Positions 9,073 to 16,965 of a stretch of 64,000 nucleotides of DNA are shown here, piece after piece. Source of the DNA: an uncultured Methanobrevibacter sp. (lineage in GTDB: Archaea > Methanobacteriota > Methanobacteria > Methanobacteriales > Methanobacteriaceae); the NCBI RefSeq assembly GCF_902764455.1, contig NZ_CACWVY010000014.1:82229-146228 (forward strand), read 5' to 3'. The notes under the pieces are model-generated. The model was not told the DNA's origin, searched no databases, and saw nothing but the letters and a program-made list of their open reading frames with translations. The position numbers and the translations under genes were made by a program. The first letter of the stretch is position 1. Each line of letters begins with the position of its first letter.

Positions 9073-9480
9073 TAATCTAGGTCTTTCAACACCTAAAGCA
9101 TTTCCACTACAATCAATAGTTGGTCCATCATCACCATGACTCATAGTCAATTCAGTGATTTTACAATAAGTTAAAGTTAATCTATGATTGTATTTTCCAC
9201 CTTTACCGAAATTATAATATTGGATTGGGAATAATTTACCAGATAATTTATATTCTAAAAGTAAATCATAATATTCTGGTTCAACACCAGATAAACCCCA
9301 TTCAATAGTATCTTTTTTACTTGATCTACGTGTACCTTGTTCAGAATTAGTGACATATTTAATATCCCCACCTTCTTCAGAAAGGTCAACATTATTTTCA
9401 TTAGATAAGATAGTAGTTCCATCTAATCTCATTTCGGCTAAGTCATAAGTATTATTAGCTGGGTCAACAGTTATTGCCAT
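9070..9480 (-). CDS. Tail tube protein (XkdM-like)
   Basis: 136 residues, the usual length of an XkdM-type tube subunit. Pattern: an N-terminal strand pair (YDLAEMRLDGTTIL), an RRSSKKDTIEWGLSGVEPEYYDLLL core and a C-terminal strand KITELTMSHGDDGPTIDCSG. It follows the sheath gene with 6 bp spacing. A terminator hairpin follows it. Builds the inner tube of the contractile tail. Confidence 0.75.
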   Translation of the reverse strand: MAITVDPANNTYDLAEMRLDGTTILSNENNVDLSEEGGDIKYVTNSEQGTRRSSKKDTIEWGLSGVEPEYYDLLLEYKLSGKLFPIQYYNFGKGGKYNHRLTLTYCKITELTMSHGDDGPTIDCSGNALGVERPRL

Positions 9481-9486
9481 ATTTAT

Positions 9487-10656
9487 CTAACTCCTAACAG
9501 TTGTTACAGGTGCTTCAATATACATAGTGAAGCGGATTAATTCAGTTGAATTTACAGGAACAGCTACACCTTCAACATCTAAATCGAAAGGATTTGATTC
9601 AGATTCTTTAACATCAATATAGGTTCCTTCCATCATGTAGCCAGCTTCTTTTTTCTCAGAAACAAGAGTATCAATATCTGCTTGCAAATAAGAAAGATTA
9701 ACTTCAGTTTCATTTCTTTTGAGTTGAGGATATAATACTTCAAAAGCATCTCTAATAAGTTGGTCTACATTTCTTCTTGCATGCAACAAACAATCGTTTG
9801 GTCGATTATCTGGGTTTTTTGCAAAAGCAGATGAAACTGCAAGACAGATTTTTGGATGAACACTTTTTCCAGGTTTTTCATCACGATTGAAAATGATTCC
9901 TGCATTTTGAATTTCATCTTCTTCATCGTCAGTTCTTTCAGTGAAAGTTCCTGCAGATACAGAACGGTATTCTTCGTATCCTGGTTCTTCACTGAAGTGA
10001 GTTGTGAATATTCTTGCACAGGTAATACCAAATTCATCGAATGGTCCAATTAATCCAACTCTTGGGTCTTGAACATAATTAGTTTGGTCTGAATCATTTA
10101 ATTCTGCTAATTCATCCATATCCATTCCATCAACAGAGTAATATAAGATTCTTGGATTTCCTTTTTTGGCATCTTCTTTAATTTTAGCAAGACCTGATTG
10201 AATTATAGGGATGATTTTTGCAGCAGTATCAGCTTTTTTAAAACCGACTAATACTTCAGCTTGTGCATCTCTTTTGATTTTTGCAGTTGCAAATGCAGCA
10301 GTCCATGCAGCATTATCTAATGTAGGTGTTTGACCAGAAGTTTTACCAGTACCAAGGTCAATAACATATACATAAGGTACTGTAAGGTCATCAGATTCTT
10401 TTTTAATGTTTTCTTCAAAGAATCCTTTTAAAAATTTAAGAACTGGATTTGTATCAGGGTCAGTACCAATACCTCCATTTGCAATACTTTTTGCAGCTGC
10501 AGTATAATTTTTAAATTTTAAAACATCACTTGCTGGAGTGGAGTTTCCAGTAATACCTATGATAACTGGTATTTCCGCACCATCTCCGTTAGGTGTCGGA
10601 TTAGACTCAGTTTCAAAGTATTTAATCTTTGGAGTTTCAGTTAAATCAATTGACAT
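9487..10656 (-). CDS. Contractile tail sheath protein (XkdK-like)
   Basis: 389 residues. N-terminus PVIIGITGNSTPASDVLKF is the usual sheath opening; the middle has YYSVDG, DPRVGLIGPFDEFGI and CARIFTTHFSEE; the C-terminus (TYIDVKESESNPFDLDVEGVAVPVNSTELIRF) is the strand-rich sheath domain that meets its neighbours. Gene order sheath-tube-chaperone-tape is diagnostic. This makes the particle a myovirus, less common than siphoviruses among described methanogen viruses. Confidence 0.8.
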   Translation of the reverse strand: MSIDLTETPKIKYFETESNPTPNGDGAEIPVIIGITGNSTPASDVLKFKNYTAAAKSIANGGIGTDPDTNPVLKFLKGFFEENIKKESDDLTVPYVYVIDLGTGKTSGQTPTLDNAAWTAAFATAKIKRDAQAEVLVGFKKADTAAKIIPIIQSGLAKIKEDAKKGNPRILYYSVDGMDMDELAELNDSDQTNYVQDPRVGLIGPFDEFGITCARIFTTHFSEEPGYEEYRSVSAGTFTERTDDEEDEIQNAGIIFNRDEKPGKSVHPKICLAVSSAFAKNPDNRPNDCLLHARRNVDQLIRDAFEVLYPQLKRNETEVNLSYLQADIDTLVSEKKEAGYMMEGTYIDVKESESNPFDLDVEGVAVPVNSTELIRFTMYIEAPVTTVRS

Positions 10657-10660
10657 ATAT

Positions 10661-10918
10661 TTATTCTCCTAAAAAGTTTTTAACAATTTTATCAAGCTCA
10701 TCCATAGTAATGGATGGAGCAATATCTTCAATACCATATTCAGACTCTTCTTGTCTGTATTGGTCTAATAAACCTGCACTAGACAAAGCACCAATGATAA
10801 TGTAATTTTTAGTAGGGTGTTTTTGGACTGCTTCGTAAAGAATTAATTTTTCTTTATCCGCAGCATTTTTTGCAGGAGTCGAAGTTTCAGATTTTTTATC
10901 AGATTTTTTTACAGTCAT
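10661..10918 (-). CDS. Small protein before the sheath
   Basis: 85 residues with a Lys/Ser/Thr-rich N-terminus and a compact C-terminal part (LYEAVQKHPTKNYIIIGALSSAGLLDQY). Sits 4 bp ahead of the sheath and overlaps the upstream gene by 4 bp. Short genes occur here in PBSX-type phages too; I cannot assign a function. Confidence 0.55.
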   Translation of the reverse strand: MTVKKSDKKSETSTPAKNAADKEKLILYEAVQKHPTKNYIIIGALSSAGLLDQYRQEESEYGIEDIAPSITMDELDKIVKNFLGE

Positions 10919-11523
10919 AATAAATCCTCATTAAAATTAATATCATCAAATAATCTTCCACCAATCGGATAAAACTTGTAATACTGCATATTTAACTTAA
11001 AAATAGTTCTAAGAACTGGTTCAGATTCATCACGTTCATCCAAATCAGTCATGCTGTTTACATAGAATGTCCGTTGTGAAATATTGAAAGTTTCAAAAAA
11101 AGAAGTGAAATTTTCTAGATTTGGGCATTGTCCTTTGTTTGCCCGACCAGTATCTGAAGTTAAAACTTCACATTCACTATCAAGTTTACTACACCAGTCA
11201 TCATTAAAATTAGAACAAGTAGTGTAATGACTAGCTTCTAATTGATTAAATCGTAATTCAATCGCATCAATAAGACTAGTTCTTTCTTCTTCAGTATTAC
11301 ACCAGATATTAACCCAGACATCAGCATTGTATAATCTTCGTAAATGTTGGACATGATCCAGTTCAACATAATGTTTACGAATATATGATTCATCTGCTAC
11401 CTGTACCGATACACATGGCGTATTGTCTGAAGCAATATATCGACTTCCTGTGAAGATATACTTGTTATGTATTGGTAGATGATTGCGTAGTAAAGTGATA
11501 AATGCTTTTTCAAGGATATGCAT
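10915..11523 (-). CDS. Neck / tail-completion protein (XkdJ-like position)
   Basis: 202 residues, N-terminus MHILEKAFITLLRNHLPIHNKYIF followed by alternating strands (TPCVSVQVADESYIRKHY, YNADVWVNIWCNTEEERTSLIDAIE) like tail terminator proteins. Six cysteines. Lies between the gp10-like connector and the sheath, where the tail terminator is expected. Assignment by position and strand pattern only. Confidence 0.5.
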   Translation of the reverse strand: MHILEKAFITLLRNHLPIHNKYIFTGSRYIASDNTPCVSVQVADESYIRKHYVELDHVQHLRRLYNADVWVNIWCNTEEERTSLIDAIELRFNQLEASHYTTCSNFNDDWCSKLDSECEVLTSDTGRANKGQCPNLENFTSFFETFNISQRTFYVNSMTDLDERDESEPVLRTIFKLNMQYYKFYPIGGRLFDDINFNEDLL

Positions 11524-11569
11524 TCATTTCACCCTTTTACTACTTTATTTAAAAAAAATAAATTATTTT

Positions 11570-11992
11570 TTAATCAAAAATGCCCATAGCAGCTAATTCT
11601 TCTAGAACATACTCTTTCACTTTAGGAGCAATCTTATTAACAGTTCGAGTCAGAAATGGATTAGCAGGCATTTTACTAGTCCCATAATTAACAAAAGGCC
11701 AATATAAAACACCTCTGCTCCTTGCATTACTCCTTAATTCGTATGAGCATTTTTGTTTTTTCGTTTTGTGAATACTTCTTTGCAAATTACCTGTTGGTTT
11801 GTACTGTGGAACAGACCTTGACATACTGTGTCCCGGTCTTGGCACTTCTCTTTTGATAATGTTTTCAGCATCAGACATAGAATGTTCCAATCCTTTATCT
11901 AATGCATCTTCAAAACCATTACCATTTTTCAAACCAAGCTTTTTATAATAGTTATCACTAAAATCAACTTTTAATGTTAATCCATTAGCCAT
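11570..11992 (-). CDS. HK97 gp10-like neck protein (XkdI-like)
   Basis: Start chosen at ATG 11992, which has AGAGGAT about 8 bases upstream and follows the previous stop by 4 bp; a longer frame upstream overlaps the neighbour. The 140-residue product has the gp10-family layout: MANGLTLKVDFSDNYYKKL, a helix, PTGNLQRSIH, and the typical YWPFVNYGTSKMPANPFLTR segment, then a C-terminal helix. Acts at the head-tail joint. Confidence 0.75.
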   Translation of the reverse strand: MANGLTLKVDFSDNYYKKLGLKNGNGFEDALDKGLEHSMSDAENIIKREVPRPGHSMSRSVPQYKPTGNLQRSIHKTKKQKCSYELRSNARSRGVLYWPFVNYGTSKMPANPFLTRTVNKIAPKVKEYVLEELAAMGIFD

Positions 11993-11996
11993 TCTT

Positions 11997-12335
11997 TTAT
12001 CCTCTGCTATTATTCCGTAATTTCTGCAAAAGTATTGTTTTATGAGGTAATAATCCATGATTCCAATTTTCTGGTGTTCCAATTATCTCATAATCAACAC
12101 CATTGACTTTAACTAAATCAGTATCATAGATTTCAGTATTTTCATCTAATATTAACCTATAAGTATCGGTTAATATTTTTCCAAATTCTTTTAAACTTGA
12201 TGAAGGGTTTAATGGTGAAAAATTACCTTTAACTGTTTCACGAAGAATATAATCACCTTTGGGTCCATGATAATCATAATCATCTTCACCATGGCCGTAT
12301 AATTCGATTTCTTCGTTTGGGAAAAAGACCGGCAT
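11997..12335 (-). CDS. Head closure protein (XkdH/gp16-like)
   Basis: 112 residues, strand-rich. 'VKVNGVDYEIIGTPENWNHGLLPHKTILLQK' is the usual C-terminal strand of head-closure (stopper) proteins. Packed between adaptor and gp10-like genes with 6 and 4 bp gaps. Plugs the portal-adaptor channel after packaging. Confidence 0.65.
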   Translation of the reverse strand: MPVFFPNEEIELYGHGEDDYDYHGPKGDYILRETVKGNFSPLNPSSSLKEFGKILTDTYRLILDENTEIYDTDLVKVNGVDYEIIGTPENWNHGLLPHKTILLQKLRNNSRG

Positions 12336-12341
12336 AAAGTA

Positions 12342-12914
12342 TCACCCTAACCATCTTACACGACATGAACTGTAACTGGATTTCAAATTATCAATTCTTG
12401 CATAAATCCTGTTACCAAGACTGTTACTGGTATCGTAACTTATTGATTGGTCGGATTCATGAATACTTGATATGTCTCCAGTTTTATTATCCAATGCAGT
12501 GAATCCATATAATACCATATCTGAGATTAAAGGATTGATTTTAGATTGAATAGCTTCATCAGATAGTTTATGAATATATTCAATAACCAACATGCCATTG
12601 TGGTAATTATTAAGATAAAAGACACCACTATCTTCATCCAATACATAATCATCATCAGTTAATTCAATTCCATCAATTTTAAAAGAAGTAACTTCACTTA
12701 TAGGATACCAATCTGATTCAAATAAATCACCAGTGAATTTTCTTATGATCTGTTTTTTGTTTACAGGGTTAACTGGTAAACCAGTCAGAGCAATAATTTC
12801 ACTTGTTTTCAAATCAATTAAAGATTGTAATTTGTTTTCATCTTCTAAATCAGAATCAGATACCCCTTGTAATTCTAAATTAGTTTTTAATTGTTCAGGA
12901 GTAATTAAACTCAT
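12342..12914 (-). CDS. Head-tail adaptor (YqbG/gp15-like)
   Basis: 190 residues. N-terminal helices (LITPEQLKTNLELQGVSDSD, LIDLKTSEIIALTG) are the classic adaptor start; a central strand block and a helix ending in SSCRVRWLG follow. First connector after the capsid genes. Binds the portal ring. Confidence 0.7.
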   Translation of the reverse strand: MSLITPEQLKTNLELQGVSDSDLEDENKLQSLIDLKTSEIIALTGLPVNPVNKKQIIRKFTGDLFESDWYPISEVTSFKIDGIELTDDDYVLDEDSGVFYLNNYHNGMLVIEYIHKLSDEAIQSKINPLISDMVLYGFTALDNKTGDISSIHESDQSISYDTSNSLGNRIYARIDNLKSSYSSCRVRWLG

Positions 12915-12988
12915 GTTATAATCCCTCCCTTTGAAAAATATTAAAAAAAAATAATAATAAAAAAGAATTTAATTAAATATTATGGGAT
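12915..12988 (-). terminator. T-rich termination signal after capsid genes
   Basis: On the minus strand this gap contains TTCTTTTTTATTATTATTTTTTTTTAA-like T tracts, the type of unstructured oligo-U that ends transcripts in methanogens, followed by GGGAGGGA serving the adaptor gene. It likely attenuates read-through from the highly expressed capsid gene. Confidence 0.4.
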
Positions 12989-13135
12989 TTATTCACCGTC
13001 ATCAGTGTTTTCAGAAGAAGTGGAATTTGAACTTCCACCATCTTCATTGATTTTAGCCATAATATAATTAAATCTAGCTCTTTTATCAGTTTTACATTTA
13101 TCTGGTAAATCTAACCAGTAATCTACATCAGTCAT
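12989..13135 (-). CDS. Small protein between capsid and adaptor genes
   Basis: 48 residues: MTDVDYWLDLPDKCKTDKR..., then IMAKINEDGG and a Ser/Thr/Glu tail. Start at ATG 13135 with GGAAG about 10 bases upstream. PBSX-type phages also have a small gene here (YqbF position). No function assigned. Confidence 0.55.
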   Translation of the reverse strand: MTDVDYWLDLPDKCKTDKRARFNYIMAKINEDGGSSNSTSSENTDDGE

Positions 13136-13163
13136 AAATATCAACTTCCATTAAGCAGAATAT

Positions 13164-14276
13164 TTAAGAGTTAGATTTTGCATTTTTAGTGAAAGGCACA
13201 ATAAGGGTGTCTTCATCTCTGTGGATTTTAGCATCTGCTTTAGCAAGAATAGCTACGATGTAACCGATTTCACGGATATCCCATTGACTGTACATTTCAA
13301 TATCTCTCATCATACCAAATGCAATGTTAGAAGGTTCACCAATGAAAGCGTATCTCATATCAGTAACATTAGAACCATTTGCTTTATATTCACCATTAGT
13401 GAATTTCATGGTATCGAAACCATTTCTAGTTTCACGAAGAGTGTTATCTTGAACAACTTCCATTCCCATAATCATTGGGATTTTACCATCTTTCAATATA
13501 GCATCACCGTAATCAGTTTCACGAGTTGCGATGTCTCTTACTGCTCTGGTGTACATGATAGGTGGAACAACGATGTTAGCATTTTTCATATTACCATCTT
13601 GTTCAACATACATTTCAGCAGCATCTAATAATCCCCCAACAACATCATTAGAGTATACAAGGTTAGCAAGACCATTAGCATCAGTAGTATTATCCTTTTT
13701 GATGTCAATAGCTTGAGCAATTAAACCTTTAGTCATACCAAAACCAGATGCTTCTCCTTGAACTGGAGTTGCATTAGGGTCACTGTAAATACCCCATCTT
13801 TCCATTGCAGGACCAGTTTTAGTACCTAATAAGCTCATTAAAGTGGACATGAAACCATCGTTTTCAATGTTCTCATCAATGAAGTTTTTAGTAACTACAG
13901 TCATAGCTTGTAAAGCTTGTGCAGTTAACTGTTTACGAGTCCTTTTAATAGGAATTTCATTATCAGTTAATTTGAGACTGTTACCAGTAGTGGTGTCTCT
14001 TTGAGCTTCAAAGTCTAAGTCAGCATCTAAGTCATCTAAGTCATGTTGTGCTGAAGTCATTTTAATCATTCTGGATTGATCTAATAATACAGGGTCTTCA
14101 TCAAGTTTGGTGAAGAAATCATCGAAAGTTGGTTCTGCCCAACCAGGACTTAATTTACCATTAGCATCAAACATTGCATCAGCGGATTTTTCATCCATTT
14201 TCTTTCCTACTACAGGAGTAAAGCTCATATTTACAGGTTGTTGAGCTAAAATTAATTCTTTAATATTCATAGCCAT
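13164..14276 (-). CDS. Major capsid protein, HK97 fold
   Basis: About 370 residues; ATG 14276 is preferred because GTGAT lies 4 bases before it (GTG 14285 is an alternative). Features typical of PBSX-like capsid proteins: an N-terminal DPVLLDQSRM, a long spine helix region (KLTDNEIPIKRTRKQLTAQALQ), an FIDENIENDGF segment and a C-terminal strand IREIGYIVAILAKADAKIH. Follows the protease/scaffold gene and is bounded by T-rich stretches on both sides. Confidence 0.8.
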   Translation of the reverse strand: MAMNIKELILAQQPVNMSFTPVVGKKMDEKSADAMFDANGKLSPGWAEPTFDDFFTKLDEDPVLLDQSRMIKMTSAQHDLDDLDADLDFEAQRDTTTGNSLKLTDNEIPIKRTRKQLTAQALQAMTVVTKNFIDENIENDGFMSTLMSLLGTKTGPAMERWGIYSDPNATPVQGEASGFGMTKGLIAQAIDIKKDNTTDANGLANLVYSNDVVGGLLDAAEMYVEQDGNMKNANIVVPPIMYTRAVRDIATRETDYGDAILKDGKIPMIMGMEVVQDNTLRETRNGFDTMKFTNGEYKANGSNVTDMRYAFIGEPSNIAFGMMRDIEMYSQWDIREIGYIVAILAKADAKIHRDEDTLIVPFTKNAKSNS

Positions 14277-14379
14277 ATTAATCACGTTTCCTAAAAAAGT
14301 TTAATTAAAAAAAATAAAATTGTGGTCTTAATAAAAAAAAAAATAAAATTTTTACACAAAAGATTTTAAAAATAAAATA
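14277..14379. other. T-rich gap between protease/scaffold and capsid genes
   Basis: On the minus strand two tracts of 8-11 T lie between the protease stop and the capsid RBS. They may terminate part of the upstream transcript. No hairpin or gene was found. Confidence 0.4.
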
Positions 14380-15543
14380 TTATACGAATTTAAGGTTTCT
14401 TCCGTAACCATCACGTTTAACAGATTTTTCTTCCATTACTGGAGGTTCAGATTGTGATTGTTGGAATTTACCGAATTTTGAAGTATTAGATTTTTCATTT
14501 AATTGTTTTACAATTTCATCATGAATTTTTTCATCTAATGATTTTTCTTCAATTTCTTCTTCATCTTTTTCTTCGTCTTCAGGTTTGCCGGTTGTTGGTT
14601 CACTCATACCAGGTTCAGATTTTTCAACTTCAACTTCAACTTCCTCTTCTTCAGTAGAGACAGGGTCAGTTTCGGTTTCGATTACTTCAGATTCTTCAAC
14701 CGGTTCTTCCTCTTCATCCAAGTCTTTTTCATTTAATTCTTGACTTGCTTTGAACTCTGAAATAATGCGATTACCTACTTCTTCAGCTGCTTTGTTTGCT
14801 GCAGAGTTTGCTAATGGTTCCAGTTTTGGTTCTATAACTTCAACTATTCTACCCTCAAACTCATTATAAGATTCATTAATCAAATCTTTCACTTGAGCTA
14901 ATTGAGCCTCAGATAAACCAGCATCATCGTTAATACCTTTGTCTTCTACTGGTTCTTCCGGAAGTTTGTCTTCAATTTTATCATTGTCTTTCTTTTCCAT
15001 TGTTTCAACCTCGTTATTTATCGCATGATAACATGCACCAGTCAAACAGTTGCTGGCTATCAAATTTTGGCTTTTATACTCAACAGTACCGTAAGTATCC
15101 CAGTTCATTGGGATGTAAGTTAAGGTAATGTCTTTCAAATCATAATCAACAATTAGTAAGCCTTCAGGTGTTCTTTGTTTCTTTGGGAATCCTGATATAC
15201 TGAAACCAAAGTTCATTCCAATGTCTAGACGTTCTTTGATTCCTGGAGCATATTCTGATAGGATTGTTCCTTTGATCCAAAGTTGGTTATCTTTTACCCA
15301 TGCTTCGATAACTGCTCCTATTCCACCTTCGTAGCGCCGGTTGTGGTCACGATATATGTTGATTCCAACGGCTTGTTTTGCTAATGATTCTAAAACTTCT
15401 GGTGATACTATTTCATTAGCATAATCTTTGTTGGTGGTGGATGCAACACCTACTATTGTTAATGTTCCATCGTCGTTCATGTCGTAGGATTTTGCTTCAA
15501 TGGGTAATCCGTAGACACGATATTCTTTTACAGCGGTTGTCAT
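14380..15543 (-). CDS. Prohead protease fused to scaffold (XkdF-like)
   Basis: 387 residues. Residues 1-165 form an HK97-type (S78) prohead protease: VYGLPIEAKSYDMNDDG, then IYRDHNRRYEG with the likely catalytic His and FGFSISGF with the likely Ser. Residues ~200-340 are extremely acidic (runs of Glu/Asp), as expected of an internal scaffold that is later cleaved away. The gene has no Shine-Dalgarno: ATG 15543 is preceded by a T8 tract and GTGATACAAA, so it may be read from a nearly leaderless mRNA. Confidence 0.8.
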   Translation of the reverse strand: MTTAVKEYRVYGLPIEAKSYDMNDDGTLTIVGVASTTNKDYANEIVSPEVLESLAKQAVGINIYRDHNRRYEGGIGAVIEAWVKDNQLWIKGTILSEYAPGIKERLDIGMNFGFSISGFPKKQRTPEGLLIVDYDLKDITLTYIPMNWDTYGTVEYKSQNLIASNCLTGACYHAINNEVETMEKKDNDKIEDKLPEEPVEDKGINDDAGLSEAQLAQVKDLINESYNEFEGRIVEVIEPKLEPLANSAANKAAEEVGNRIISEFKASQELNEKDLDEEEEPVEESEVIETETDPVSTEEEEVEVEVEKSEPGMSEPTTGKPEDEEKDEEEIEEKSLDEKIHDEIVKQLNEKSNTSKFGKFQQSQSEPPVMEEKSVKRDGYGRNLKFV

Positions 15544-15561
15544 TTTGTATCACAAAAAAAA

Positions 15562-15572
15562 TGTTTTTTTAA
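15562..15572 (-). promoter_or_regulatory. Possible TATA element for a leaderless protease/scaffold mRNA
   Basis: Minus-strand CTTTAAAAAAA lies about 20-30 bases upstream of ATG 15543, about the distance from an archaeal TATA box to the start site. Combined with the missing RBS this suggests transcription starts at or next to the ATG. Weak motif; inference. Confidence 0.3.
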
Positions 15573-16480
15573 AGGTTTGTTCTTTTCACTAGCTTAAAAG
15601 TGAAGTTATATGAAGTTTAATAGTTCTTAGCATAGCTAGACGGTGTTTTAAATTTCATATAAAAAAGAACATTCTGATTAAATTAAAATAATTTTTGAAA
15701 GGAGGTGAAAAAAGGATTAACATGAAGAATTTTATATTGTATTTTAAAAGAGAGATTAAATATAGAAAAAAATACTGGATTCTTAAATTGTTAATCCTTT
15801 TTTTTTAACTGTATATTTTTTATGCAGATTTATACAGATGCTATGAAAAAACTTAAAGGGAGAAAAGTTGTTAAAGTCTTAAAATTTTATAAAAAAGCCC
15901 TTTTTTTTATGTTTCAAAAAAATATTAAATTATAAAATTAGTTTTGAGAGGATTCTCCCTTTTTTTTGTTTTTCATTTGGTTTTGTCGCAAAAGATACTT
16001 AGAAAGCAAAGTCGCAGTTTTTTTTGTAGCAATTACATGTGGGGGGAAAATATGAGGACAGTTTTATGACGTAACGTTTTATCCCCTGTATGTTTGGTCA
16101 AAAACAAAGAGAGTGAGGAACTCTATTTTTTTTGGTGACATAAAATAATGTCGTTTGATGTAGAAATTGCGTACTTCTGAATAGTTTAGCCACGTATTCA
16201 GGTGGAGTCTTAAAGTAGCGAAATGACTGTGATATTGTTTCATTAAAAGACCATGAACTTTATTATTTGTCATGGTCTTTTAATGGAGGAATATATGTTA
16301 TGAATATTATGCGGGTTTTTTGGTTTTATGGGAGAAACCACGGAAAACTCCAGTTTTTAACAATTTCGGAGATTGTTAAATGGTTTATTTGACAGAAGAT
16401 TTGTACACACTATTTTTTTTGTGATGATATTGAAGGTTTGAACTTCGGTTTTTATCATCATGTTTTATTTTGTTGTTGGG
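15573..16480. ncRNA. ~0.9 kb structured noncoding region between minor-head and protease genes
   Basis: No convincing gene. On either strand the sequence folds into a chain of stems: GTTCTTTT/AAAAGAAC around ATATGAA/TTCATAT (15579-15670); a perfect 14-bp pair (15708-15721/15790-15803); AGAGT/ACTCT (~16110-16125); GACAT/ATGTC (~16137-16153); CTGAATA/TATTCAG (~16179-16203); TAAAAGACCATGA/TCATGGTCTTTTA (~16236-16283); TTAACAAT/ATTGTTAA (~16357-16379); TGATGATA/TATCATCA (~16424-16462). Plus-strand T8-T9 tracts follow at 15798, 15901, 15960, 16018, 16126 and 16413. It lies between a minus-strand terminator plus the promoter-like element at 16483 and the protease gene, so a leftward RNA of up to ~0.9 kb is the simplest reading; plus-strand small RNAs are an alternative. 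Confidence 0.5.
15722..15808 (+). CDS. Possible 28-residue peptide inside a hairpin loop
   Basis: ATG 15722 opens MKNFILYFKREIKYRKKYWI... and ends in a hydrophobic LLILFF. A strong GGAGGTG lies at 15701, 16 bases upstream (longer than usual). The frame sits exactly in the loop and right arm of a perfect 14-bp inverted repeat that ends in T9, so it may be chance coding in a terminator. Kept because plus-strand SD signals are rare here. Confidence 0.22.
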   Translation: MKNFILYFKREIKYRKKYWILKLLILFF

Positions 16481-16482
16481 TT

Positions 16483-16497
16483 GGTACTATTGTAACA
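16483..16497 (-). promoter_or_regulatory. Conserved element copy 1 (TGTTACAATAGTACC)
   Basis: Minus-strand TGTTACAATAGTACC, followed by AA as in copies 2 and 3. It lies just downstream of the terminator that ends the packaging/minor-head unit and upstream of the structured region. An ATG follows 19 bases later, opening a 34-codon frame (16357-16461) that I do not trust. Likely promoter or operator for leftward transcription. Confidence 0.45.
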
Positions 16498-16538
16498 AAT
16501 GAATGTAAAGTATTTTTTATGATTATTGTTGGTCTATT

Positions 16539-16576
16539 AAAAAAGGCCACGAACACAAAAAAATGTGTTGTGACCT
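16539..16576 (-). terminator. Terminator of the TerS-MuF unit
   Basis: Minus-strand hairpin built from GGTCACAACACA and TGTGTTCGTGGCC (one bulge/mismatch on each side), loop of T, followed by six T. It lies 50 bases after the stop of the last gene of the unit at 16626. Confidence 0.65.
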
Positions 16577-16625
16577 CAAAATAGCTAATGCAAGAAAATA
16601 AACATGATCTAAAAATAGAAATAAG

Positions 16626-16904
16626 TTAAGTTACCGAAACAATCCCTCCAAGGTCATTATAACAAACCACATGAGCAGGACTCTCACGGTCAGGAAAAGT
16701 ACTATACACCAACATACAATTATAATTAGTTTCAGATAATTCCACACGATGATTACTATCTTCAAAGACATAATAAGTATGTCCGAATTCATCATCTTTC
16801 ATAGTAGAATAAGATTTAAAATTTCCTTCAATTTCCAATTCCATTACTTCATCAGAAATCTTCAAGAATAAATCAAACTGATTTAATAAATCTCTAATCT
16901 TCAA
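16626..16904 (-). CDS. Hypothetical protein after the MuF gene
   Basis: 92 acidic residues with a helical start (MKIRDLLNQFDLFLKISDEV) and a strand-rich rest containing HTYYVFEDSNHRVELSE. Sits 61 bp after MuF and just before a terminator, so it is the last gene of that unit. If the MuF C-terminus acts as a toxin or protease, this small neighbour is the place to look for an antagonist; that is speculation from position. Confidence 0.5.
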   Translation of the reverse strand: MKIRDLLNQFDLFLKISDEVMELEIEGNFKSYSTMKDDEFGHTYYVFEDSNHRVELSETNYNCMLVYSTFPDRESPAHVVCYNDLGGIVSVT

Positions 16905-16965
16905 AATAACACCTCAATTAATTATTATATATGTTAAACATCATACTTAACCTTTTTTAAACCAT

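Noticed and set aside
16079..16273. 64-codon minus-strand frame
   Set aside because: Runs through several hairpins of the noncoding region, has no RBS, and its composition is not protein-like.
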